NCBI GenBank assembly: GCA_949295395.1
Contig: CASFLB010000033.1
Location: 1 to 11,223 of the forward strand
Reading direction: 5' to 3'
DNA length: 11,223 nt
Origin: an uncultured Pseudomonadota bacterium
GTDB lineage: Bacteria > Pseudomonadota > Alphaproteobacteria > RF32 > CAG-239
Positions 1-5,886 of the stretch are shown here, piece after piece; the stretch's first letter is position 1; each line of letters starts with the position of its first letter. A program made the position numbers and the translations under genes. A model generated the notes under the pieces. That model made no database searches. It had not been told where the DNA came from and saw nothing but the letters and a program-made list of their open reading frames with translations.

Positions 1-1
1 G

Positions 2-538
2 GATTTGGCTAATAATCTCGGTAACCTTGTTTCGCGCACAACCTCTATGGTGCAAAAATATTTTCAAGGCACTTTGCCTGCCGAACGTGAAGCTGATGCT
101 CTTGATGCGGAGTTGATTGCCATTGCCGAAGCTGCTCCGAAAAAAATGGAGAACAAGCTCAATGCTATGCATATTAGTGAGGCTTTGGAAGAGATTTTTG
201 TATTAATTTCTCGTGCCAATAAGTATATTGATGAAACAACGCCGTGGTCTTTGGCTAAAGATGAAAGCAAGAAAGTTCGTTTGGCGACCGTCTTGTATAA
301 TCTGCTTGAAACCATTCGTATCAGCGCCATTATGCTTGAGCCGTTTATGCCGAATACGATGCCCGAAATCTTGAAAAGAATCGGAGCCGGTGCTGATGAA
401 GTAAAATGGGATAGTATTTATACCTTCGGTAAGCTTAATCCGCAAGCCACCGTTACTCTCGGTGAGCCGTTGTTCCCACGTATTAATATTGAGCAAGAGC
501 TTGCTTTTCTTTCTCCTGATCAAGAGAAGTCTGCTTAA
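2..538 (+). CDS. metG: Methionyl-tRNA synthetase, C-terminal part (5' end outside window)
   Basis: Only the last 178 codons are present; the frame is already open at the left edge (codon GAT, Asp) and the TTG at position 5 is an internal Leu, not a start. MetRS attaches methionine to initiator and elongator tRNAs in the cytoplasm. The visible part is the helical anticodon-binding domain: it opens with the family's DLANNLGNLVSRT segment and continues through the helix containing NKYIDETTPWSLAK and the LEPFMPNTMPEIL stretch, both typical of class Ia MetRS. The protein ends shortly after the anticodon domain, so it carries no C-terminal tRNA-binding (TRBP111-like) extension. A strong intrinsic terminator follows the stop within about 20 bases, separating it from metK. 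The identity is seen directly in the motifs; the catalytic Rossmann domain and KMSKS loop lie upstream of the window. Confidence 0.93.
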   Translation, partial: DLANNLGNLVSRTTSMVQKYFQGTLPAEREADALDAELIAIAEAAPKKMENKLNAMHISEALEEIFVLISRANKYIDETTPWSLAKDESKKVRLATVLYNLLETIRISAIMLEPFMPNTMPEILKRIGAGADEVKWDSIYTFGKLNPQATVTLGEPLFPRINIEQELAFLSPDQEKSA

Positions 539-555
539 GCTTTTTTCGGAAAATT

Positions 556-584
556 AAGGGGGCAGGGTAGCTTGCCCCTTTTTT
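556..584 (+). terminator. Intrinsic terminator of metG
   Basis: A G/C-rich hairpin (GGGGCA at 559-564, TGCCCC at 573-578, loop of 8) is followed by six T residues at 579-584. The stem can be extended by AA/TT pairs with one bulged G. It lies 18 bases after the metG stop. Confidence 0.85.
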
Positions 585-585
585 C

Positions 586-617
586 TTGACTTATATGTGA
601 AAAAGATTGAGAATATA
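586..617 (+). promoter_or_regulatory. Candidate promoter for the metK leader
   Basis: TTGACT at 586-591 matches five of six -35 consensus bases. A -10-like GAGAAT at 610-615 (spacing 18) or GAATAT at 612-617 follows, directly upstream of the leader hairpin and riboswitch. It starts right after the metG terminator, which is where a new promoter is needed. The -10 box is weak, so its exact position is uncertain. Confidence 0.5.
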
Positions 618-620
618 AAA

Positions 621-634
621 AGAGCGGTTGCTCT
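621..634 (+). other. Short leader hairpin in front of the metK riboswitch
   Basis: AGAGC at 621-625 and GCTCT at 630-634 form a perfect 5-bp stem closed by the four-base loop GGTT. It sits between the proposed -10 box and the aptamer, and may stabilise the 5' end of the leader. No function is known to me. Confidence 0.4.
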
Positions 635-635
635 G

Positions 636-684
636 AATGTGGATTTAACCTGACTTGTCCCGCAATAGAGGACTAAACAAGGAG
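636..684 (+). promoter_or_regulatory. SAM-II-like riboswitch controlling metK
   Basis: The leader has the order of elements of the SAM-II H-type pseudoknot. P1 is TGTG (638-641) with CGCA (661-664). The loop begins with GATTTAACC (642-650), which I recall as the conserved SAM-II loop start. A second helix pairs GTCC (657-660) with GGAC (670-673). The 3' strand continues CTAAACAAGG (673-682), close to the family's conserved CUAAA-x-AAGG end. The final pairing, CCT (649-651) with AGG (680-682), takes in the Shine-Dalgarno AAGGAG (679-684), which lies 8 bases before the metK ATG. SAM binding would therefore hide the ribosome binding site and lower SAM synthase production. The motifs and pairings are seen; the class assignment is from memory of the family and was not searched. 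Confidence 0.82.
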
Positions 685-692
685 AATTTGAT

Positions 693-1703
693 ATGTTTAA
701 AACTGCTGAAGCCGTATCTCTCGGCCATCCTGATAAAACGGCTGATTATATTTCAAGCTTTATTTTAGATTGTTTTATAAAACAAGACCCTTATGTTAAA
801 TATGCCGTTGAGGTTATGATTAAGGGGAATATCGTTGTGCTGGGTGGTGAGATTAAAAGTGTTGTTTCTTTTTCTGATGAAGCGATTAAAAGTTTTGTCC
901 TTATGGCCTTAGCCGAAATCGGTTATTCAAAAGATTATGCCGCAATTTGGAAAGATAAGGCGATTGAGCCCGATAAAGTAAACGTAATTAATCTTATTGG
1001 TCTCCAATCATCTGAAATAAACCAAGGAGTTGAACAAAATGGTTGGGGCGATCAAGGCGTTTATGTCGGTTATGCTTGCCAAGGCGAAAATAATATTAGT
1101 CCTGAACAAAATTTAGCTCGCAAATTAAATGCCGCTCTTTATAAAAAAGCACTAAGTTCTAAAAATTTGGGATTGGATATCAAAACACAAATTACACTTA
1201 ATGACGACGGAAAGATTGCGACGGCAATTGTGGCTATTCCGATGCTTGAAAGAGAAGATTTACAAGATTTTGTGATTCAAGTTTTAGGGCAGAAGCCAGA
1301 GCAAATTATTATCAACGGTACCGGAGATTATACCATTCATTCTTCTATTGCCGATTGCGGGGTTACCGGTCGCAAACTCTGTTGCGATTTTTACGAGGCG
1401 GCAAGTCCTATCGGTGGCGGAAGTCCTTGGACCAAAGATGCCTCTAAAGCCGATTTAACTCTTAATCTCTATGCGCGAAAATTGGCGCAGGAAAACCTGA
1501 AAGATAATGATGAATGTTTTGTTTATCTGTCTTCTTGTATTGGACAATCTGATTTGCCGAGCGGTGAGATTAAAACCGTAAAAAACGGAAAAGTACAAAC
1601 AAACAAGCTATATAAAATTTTCAGCCCGAAGACGTTGATTGACTATCTTGGGCTGAATAAACCTGTGTTTGCGGCTCTGTGCCGAAAATCTGTTGGCTTG
1701 TAA
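693..1703 (+). CDS. metK: Divergent, short S-adenosylmethionine synthase (methionine adenosyltransferase)
   Basis: It makes S-adenosylmethionine from ATP and methionine in the cytoplasm. At 336 aa it is clearly shorter than the usual 380-400 aa. Active-site residues can still be matched to E. coli MetK: GHPDK 11-15, the potassium-binding Glu at 40, GGE 51-53, Gln105, GDQG 119-122, Asp162/Lys164 in the D-x-K segment, GRK 226-228, and Lys248, Lys252 and Asp254 after the GGG at 241-243. Oddities: the usual SEGHPDK is SLGHPDK, GGAFSGKD is replaced by GGSPWTKD, and the protein stops about 30 residues early, without the usual HFPWE end. The ATG has Shine-Dalgarno AAGGAG 8 bases upstream, inside the SAM-II-like riboswitch, which independently supports a SAM-related role. 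It converges with the ABC exporter gene (2-base gap) with no clear terminator between them. I judge it active rather than a pseudogene. Confidence 0.9.
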   Translation: MFKTAEAVSLGHPDKTADYISSFILDCFIKQDPYVKYAVEVMIKGNIVVLGGEIKSVVSFSDEAIKSFVLMALAEIGYSKDYAAIWKDKAIEPDKVNVINLIGLQSSEINQGVEQNGWGDQGVYVGYACQGENNISPEQNLARKLNAALYKKALSSKNLGLDIKTQITLNDDGKIATAIVAIPMLEREDLQDFVIQVLGQKPEQIIINGTGDYTIHSSIADCGVTGRKLCCDFYEAASPIGGGSPWTKDASKADLTLNLYARKLAQENLKDNDECFVYLSSCIGQSDLPSGEIKTVKNGKVQTNKLYKIFSPKTLIDYLGLNKPVFAALCRKSVGL

Positions 1704-1705
1704 CG

Positions 1706-3475
1706 CTATTTTAGCTGAGCTCGATAGAGTGAGGCGTATACGCTGTTTTCTTGTTTCATAAGCTCATCGTGGGATCCTGATTCAACGATTTCTCCGTAGT
1801 TTACGACAACAATCTTATCGGCGTTGCGTACCGTTGACAGGCGGTGTGCAATGATTAAGACTGTTCTATCTTGCATCAGGTTTTCAATCGCTTGTTGAAC
1901 AACCGCTTCGGATTTGTTATCAAGTGCCGAAGTGGCCTCATCTAAAATAACAATCGGGGCATTCTTCAAAAAGGCGCGTGCAATTGCAATACGTTGCTTT
2001 TGTCCGCCGGAAAGAAGGACGCCGCGTTCTCCGATTTGGGTGTCTAACCCGTCTTTTAAGGTTTTAATAAATTCATCAAGGCAGGCCATTTGTACGGCTT
2101 TTTGAATCTCTTCTTCTTTGGCTTCTTCATTGCCTAAGAGAATGTTTTCACGGATTGTTCCGTCAAACAAAAAGTTGTCTTGAAAAACAACCGCGATGTT
2201 TTGCCGAAGTGAATCCAAATTCAGGTCTTTTAGATTCGTGCCGTCAATTAAAATTTGACCATCATTGTTGCCTAAATCATAAAAGCGCGGTAGTAGGCTC
2301 AGCAAGGTGCTTTTGCCTCCACCGGAGTTGCCGACAAAGGCGATTGTTTGTCCTTTATTGATGGTTAAATTGACATGCTTTAAAACCGGACGGCCTTTTT
2401 CATAAGCAAAGGAAACGTCTTTGTATTCAATTTGATTTTGAAGACCTGTCATGACTTTGGCTTTTTCTTTGCTTTGAATAGCCGGCATTCTATCTAACAA
2501 GCCAAATACGCGTTCCATGGCCATTAGGGCCATTTGAACATTGTTGAAGTTGTTGCCGATTGATTTAATTGGGGTATAAAGCATGATTAATGCTGCGATG
2601 AATGATACAAAGCTACCCGCCGTGATGGTGTGATGTACAATCAAATAGCTTCCATACCAAATAACGGCAGCAATTCCCAGCGATACAATAAAATGCATTA
2701 ATGGCGACATCATGCCGGTACGCTGAATCATCTTTATTCCTAAGTGAAAAACTGTTCTGAGCGTTTGACGAAAACGCTGGTTTTGGTAATCATACAAATT
2801 GTAGGCGGAAATGATGCGGTTGCCGCTAAAACTTTCGTTAAAGTGTTTCATGACCTCACCACCGGAAAAAATGGTTTTGTTCATGATGGAGTTAATTCTT
2901 CTGCGGACGGTTGATAATGGATATAATGCACCAAAAAGTATGACAACCGCTATAATGGCTAATTGCCATGAATTATAGAAAAGAACGCAGATTAACGAAA
3001 TTGATGAAAATACGCGGGTGGTGAACAATTTTAGGTTGGCAAGCAAGCCATTGCAAGCCAGGTCCACATCGTTATTAAAGCGCATTAAAACTTCACCCGA
3101 GTTTGATTTGTCAAAAAAGGCGGCATCCATGTGGAGCAGTTTGTCAAATAAATCTATTTTAACATCGTTGGAAATTTTACGTCCGACCCAAGTGTTTAGA
3201 TAAGTTGCGGCATAATTTAAGCCGCTTTGAAGGCTGCTGAAAATAATGATTAAAATCGGAATGTAGGCTGTGGCTGTGATACTTTTTTCAACCATGACAA
3301 CATCCATATAAGGTTTGAGAGCCCAGGCAATAACCGCATCCATACCTCCAATCGGAATCGTGATTAATACGGCAATTAAAGCGCGAAACCAATATGGACG
3401 GACATAAACCATCATTCGCTTGTAATTAGCGATGAATGAACTTGAAGCAATTTTATTTTTTATATATCCAAACAT
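1706..3475 (-). CDS. MsbA-like ABC exporter (fused membrane and ATPase domains)
   Basis: This 589-aa half-transporter would work as a homodimer in the inner membrane. Residues about 25-310 form a six-helix type I exporter domain; residues about 349-589 form the nucleotide-binding domain. Motifs seen: Walker A GNSGGGKST (382-390), Q-loop Gln432, signature LSGGQ (488-492), Walker B VILDE (509-513) with catalytic Glu513, and H-loop His544. Length and layout match MsbA, the lipid A/lipooligosaccharide flippase of Gram-negative bacteria, but such sequences are hard to separate from multidrug ABCB exporters, so the substrate is inferred. The ATG is preceded only by a weak AAGA-like ribosome site. 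It follows hydG on the same strand with a gap of about 94 bases that contains a candidate promoter, so separate transcription is possible. No functional link to hydG is suggested. Confidence 0.88.
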   Translation of the reverse strand: MFGYIKNKIASSSFIANYKRMMVYVRPYWFRALIAVLITIPIGGMDAVIAWALKPYMDVVMVEKSITATAYIPILIIIFSSLQSGLNYAATYLNTWVGRKISNDVKIDLFDKLLHMDAAFFDKSNSGEVLMRFNNDVDLACNGLLANLKLFTTRVFSSISLICVLFYNSWQLAIIAVVILFGALYPLSTVRRRINSIMNKTIFSGGEVMKHFNESFSGNRIISAYNLYDYQNQRFRQTLRTVFHLGIKMIQRTGMMSPLMHFIVSLGIAAVIWYGSYLIVHHTITAGSFVSFIAALIMLYTPIKSIGNNFNNVQMALMAMERVFGLLDRMPAIQSKEKAKVMTGLQNQIEYKDVSFAYEKGRPVLKHVNLTINKGQTIAFVGNSGGGKSTLLSLLPRFYDLGNNDGQILIDGTNLKDLNLDSLRQNIAVVFQDNFLFDGTIRENILLGNEEAKEEEIQKAVQMACLDEFIKTLKDGLDTQIGERGVLLSGGQKQRIAIARAFLKNAPIVILDEATSALDNKSEAVVQQAIENLMQDRTVLIIAHRLSTVRNADKIVVVNYGEIVESGSHDELMKQENSVYASLYRAQLK

Positions 3476-3510
3476 GACGCATTCTTAAACACAATTGTTA
3501 ATACATAGAG

Positions 3511-3539
3511 AATATAGTTTAGGAAATGCGAGAACGCAA
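3511..3539 (-). promoter_or_regulatory. Candidate promoter for the ABC exporter
   Basis: On the minus strand TTGCGT (3539-3534) and TATATT (3516-3511) are spaced by 17 bases, about 36 bases before the exporter ATG. The -10 matches five of six consensus bases; the -35 matches only TTG. Confidence 0.4.
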
Positions 3540-3569
3540 GATGTTTCTGTTTGTTATCTTAAACAAAAA

Positions 3570-4988
3570 TCAGAAGCGAAAATCGCGCTGGCCGTTTGAT
3601 ATGTTTTCAAGATTGGATGTGGTTATTCCTCGAACCTTTTCGTTGGTGATGTTTGCAAGTTGTTCTTTGATTAGTTTTTCTCCGATTTGTTTGGTTTCGG
3701 GGGAGGCGTAATCTTCCAAATATTCTTTAAGGGTCATTAACGCATTAGGCAGGCAACAGTTGTGAATCTGTTTGTTTTTGCATAAAGCCATAAAACGGTC
3801 ACCGGTACGTCCTTCACGATAGCAAGCGGTGCAGAAGCTGGGAATATAGCCAATCTTCATAAGCCAAGCAACGACTTCATCCAAAGTTCTTTTATCGCTG
3901 ACATCAAATTGCTCTGATTTGTTATCATCTTCTTCAGGGGTGACGTAACCGCCAACGCTGGTTTTTGAACCACCGCTGATTTGCGATATGCCATAGCGAA
4001 TGACTTTTTCGCGGCATGCCGGACTTTCTCTGGTGGAAATAATCATACCGGTGTAAGGAACGGCTAAGCGTATACATGCGACAAGTTTGGCAAAGGTTTC
4101 ATCGTTGATGCCGTTGTCAAAGGCCGAAGGATCAATGTCATCAGCGTGTTTAATACGTGGAACACTTATGGTGTGGGGTCCAACTCCATGAACTGCTTCC
4201 AAATGTTCGGCATGCATCAGCAGTCCGGCAAATTCGTAACGGTATCTTTCCAGCCCAAATAATACGCCAAGTCCGACATCATCAATACCGCCTTCCATGG
4301 CTCGATCCATGGCTTCCGTATGGTAAGCGTAATTATGCTTTGGTCCAGTCGGATGGAGTTTTTCGTAACTTTCTTTGTGATAAGTTTCTTGGAATAAAAT
4401 GTATGTTCCGATGCCGGCTTCTTTGAGCTTGCGATAGTTTTCAACCGTTGTGGCCGCAATGTTGACGTTAACTCGGCGAATCGCTCCGTTTTTGTGTTTA
4501 ATGCCATAAATGGTTTTGATACATTCCAAAATATATTCAATTGGGTTATTTATCGGGTCTTCGCCGGCTTCAATGGCTAAGCGCTTGTGCCCCATGTCTT
4601 GCAAGGCGATAACTTCTTTGGCAACTTCTTCTTGGGTTAATTTTTTGCGCGCAATATGTTTGTTCTTGGCGTGATAAGGGCAATAGACGCAGCCGTTGAC
4701 GCAGTAATTTGACAGATATAGCGGAGCAAACATGACAATGCGGTTGCCGTAAAATTCTTTTTTGATTTCTTCGGCTAACTTAAAAATTTCTTCATTCTTT
4801 TCCGGAATTTCACAATCAAGCAAGAGTAGAGCTTCGCGGTGGTTTAAGCCTTTGCATAAACGCGCTTTGGCAATGATCTCATCAATCATTTTCGAATCGT
4901 TCTTGTGCTCGTCGGCAAACTTGAGAGAGGCTAAAATTTCGTCATGGCTGATGAATTCCTCAGCCTTTAAGGAACTTGGATTATACAT
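3570..4988 (-). CDS. hydG: [FeFe]-hydrogenase maturase HydG (radical SAM tyrosine lyase)
   Basis: HydG splits tyrosine by radical SAM chemistry into p-cresol and dehydroglycine and delivers CO and cyanide as an Fe(CO)2(CN) unit for the hydrogenase H-cluster. The 472-aa protein has the expected size and motifs. The radical SAM cluster motif C-x3-C-x2-C is Cys96, Cys100 and Cys103, in a TIM-barrel domain that also has the conserved EAGEDP segment (140-145). The C-terminal C-x2-C-x22-C motif is Cys386, Cys389 and Cys412, which binds the auxiliary cluster carrying the dangler iron and separates HydG from ThiH. The ATG has GGAGA about 11 bases upstream. A TM1266-family gene lies upstream on the same strand, a typical hydrogenase neighbourhood; the gap has a possible second promoter. 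HydE, HydF and HydA must be encoded elsewhere. Confidence 0.96.
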   Translation of the reverse strand: MYNPSSLKAEEFISHDEILASLKFADEHKNDSKMIDEIIAKARLCKGLNHREALLLLDCEIPEKNEEIFKLAEEIKKEFYGNRIVMFAPLYLSNYCVNGCVYCPYHAKNKHIARKKLTQEEVAKEVIALQDMGHKRLAIEAGEDPINNPIEYILECIKTIYGIKHKNGAIRRVNVNIAATTVENYRKLKEAGIGTYILFQETYHKESYEKLHPTGPKHNYAYHTEAMDRAMEGGIDDVGLGVLFGLERYRYEFAGLLMHAEHLEAVHGVGPHTISVPRIKHADDIDPSAFDNGINDETFAKLVACIRLAVPYTGMIISTRESPACREKVIRYGISQISGGSKTSVGGYVTPEEDDNKSEQFDVSDKRTLDEVVAWLMKIGYIPSFCTACYREGRTGDRFMALCKNKQIHNCCLPNALMTLKEYLEDYASPETKQIGEKLIKEQLANITNEKVRGITTSNLENISNGQRDFRF

Positions 4989-5050
4989 GATTTTTTATTC
5001 TCCGCTTTAGGGGCAGGTTTCTCTTTCCCTTCAGGTTATAAACTATGGCT

Positions 5051-5079
5051 GATATAGCAAAACTTTGTGAAAATGACAA
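5051..5079 (-). promoter_or_regulatory. Candidate internal promoter for hydG
   Basis: In the 100-base gap between the TM1266-family gene and hydG, the minus strand reads TTGTCA (5079-5074, five of six -35 matches), a 17-base spacer, then TATATC (5056-5051, four of six -10 matches). This would give a leader of roughly 55 bases. Confidence 0.4.
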
Positions 5080-5088
5080 GTGCTTTTT

Positions 5089-5340
5089 TTATGATATAAA
5101 ATTTGAATAAGCTACTTTGCAAGATACGCCTTCCAAACGTCCGATTGCGCCGCTTAAAGCCGCGATAATATCTTCCGGTGCGTCGAGCGCAATGCTGATG
5201 ATGCTTATTTTTTTTGCACGATAAGGAAGTCCCATACGGCCGATGATGTAATCAGCGTAGCGATGCAATAATGTGTTTAGTTCGTTTACCGCACTTGCTT
5301 TTTCAACAATAATTGCTAGTAAAGCAATTCTTTGCGTCAT
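5089..5340 (-). CDS. TM1266-family protein, putative iron-only hydrogenase system regulator
   Basis: This 83-aa protein matches the small TM1266 family found beside [FeFe]-hydrogenase genes and usually annotated as a putative iron-only hydrogenase system regulator. Family features seen are RIALLAIIVEK at the N-terminus, the core DYIIGRMGLPYR (30-41), the ISIISIALDAPEDII strand-helix (46-60), and ALSGAIGRLEGVSCK before a terminal AYS. The fold is expected to be a small alpha/beta ACT/NikR-like domain with no DNA-binding domain of its own, so how it would regulate is not established. The start is supported by AAGAGGA about 8 bases before the ATG. It is the first gene upstream of hydG on the same strand, and transcription diverges from the DUF2934-like gene. 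Its real role, regulatory or as a maturation helper, cannot be told from sequence. Confidence 0.88.
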   Translation of the reverse strand: MTQRIALLAIIVEKASAVNELNTLLHRYADYIIGRMGLPYRAKKISIISIALDAPEDIIAALSGAIGRLEGVSCKVAYSNFIS

Positions 5341-5384
5341 ATTTTTTTCCTCTTAAAAATGTTAACTTTGTTTAGATTATCAAA

Positions 5385-5413
5385 ATTATATAATTTTTCA
5401 AATTTTTTCTTAA
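5385..5413 (-). promoter_or_regulatory. Candidate promoter for the TM1266-hydG genes
   Basis: On the minus strand a perfect TATAAT (5390-5385) has TTAAGA (5413-5408, four of six -35 matches) 17 bases upstream. It lies in the AT-rich divergent region at 5341-5481, where chance matches are common. Confidence 0.4.
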
Positions 5414-5481
5414 AATTTAATCTTTTGATAAATATTTATGTGTTATATCTACTGGAAACCAAAACGATAAGGAGTGAAACG

Positions 5482-5838
5482 ATGGCACAATTTGATAATA
5501 AAATGATTCAGGAAGCCGCTTATTATATTTGGAAAAATAACGGTTGTCCGGCAAACTCAAGCGCTCAAGATTGGAGTGCGGCTATTGAACAGTTGGAACG
5601 CCAAGATGCTTTGAATGTGGCTCGTGCTGTTTCTAATCAATATAGTCGTTGCACATTTTTGCCGGATATTAAATTGCATATTAATGATATTCAGGCTAAA
5701 AAGTTGCCGCTTTCTTTGGCAAAGGCTTTTTCTTTAACTAAAATTGCTTCGGCAACTGTTAAAGCTCCGGCTAAAAAGGTTGCGGCAAAAAAGGCAACTG
5801 CCGCTAAAAAAGCTTCAGCTAAAAAGACGAAAAAATAG
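5482..5838 (+). CDS. Small DUF2934-like protein with a lysine/alanine-rich histone-like tail
   Basis: I place the start at this ATG because AAGGAG lies 7 bases upstream; the frame stays open 50 codons further upstream, but that stretch is hydrophobic, AT-rich and overlaps the divergent promoter region. The product has 118 aa. Residues about 5-40 (IQEAAYYIWKNNGCP, then SSAQDWSAAIEQLER) resemble DUF2934, a short helical domain of unknown role. Residues about 88-118 are a basic tail of repeated AKK/KKA units, like the tails of histone H1-like and HU-extension proteins, which suggests binding to DNA or RNA. Residues 48-88 are unassigned. It is transcribed alone, divergently from the hydrogenase genes, and ends at a strong terminator. 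A nucleoid-associated function is an inference from the tail alone. Confidence 0.78.
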   Translation: MAQFDNKMIQEAAYYIWKNNGCPANSSAQDWSAAIEQLERQDALNVARAVSNQYSRCTFLPDIKLHINDIQAKKLPLSLAKAFSLTKIASATVKAPAKKVAAKKATAAKKASAKKTKK

Positions 5839-5854
5839 TTTGAAAGAGAAAAGA

Positions 5855-5882
5855 AAAACCGCGGTATCCCGCGGTTTTTTTT
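5855..5882 (+). terminator. Bidirectional terminator between the DUF2934-like gene and the metal ATPase
   Basis: A perfect 10-bp stem (AAAACCGCGG at 5855-5864, CCGCGGTTTT at 5869-5878) with loop TATC is followed by an eight-T run to 5882. The A-rich flank on the left gives the minus strand T residues too, so it can end both converging genes. It lies 16 bases after one stop and directly beyond the other. Confidence 0.92.
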
Positions 5883-5886
5883 GTAT

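Noticed and set aside
693..1703. metK as a decayed pseudogene
   Set aside because: It is short and divergent, but the frame is intact, the active-site residues are kept and a regulated leader is present.
4157..4540. Two frames of about 90-107 codons inside hydG
   Set aside because: They lie opposite to or out of frame with a clearly conserved radical SAM gene and have no protein-like motifs.
5045..5110. 21-codon plus-strand frame starting MADIAKLCENDK in the gap before hydG
   Set aside because: It has only a poor ribosome site and overlaps both the hydG promoter candidate and the 3' end of the TM1266-family gene; short frames like this are expected by chance.
5332..5481. Upstream extension of the DUF2934-like gene by 50 codons
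   Set aside because: The extension is AT-rich and hydrophobic without a ribosome site, and covers the divergent promoter region; the ATG at 5482 has AAGGAG at the right distance.
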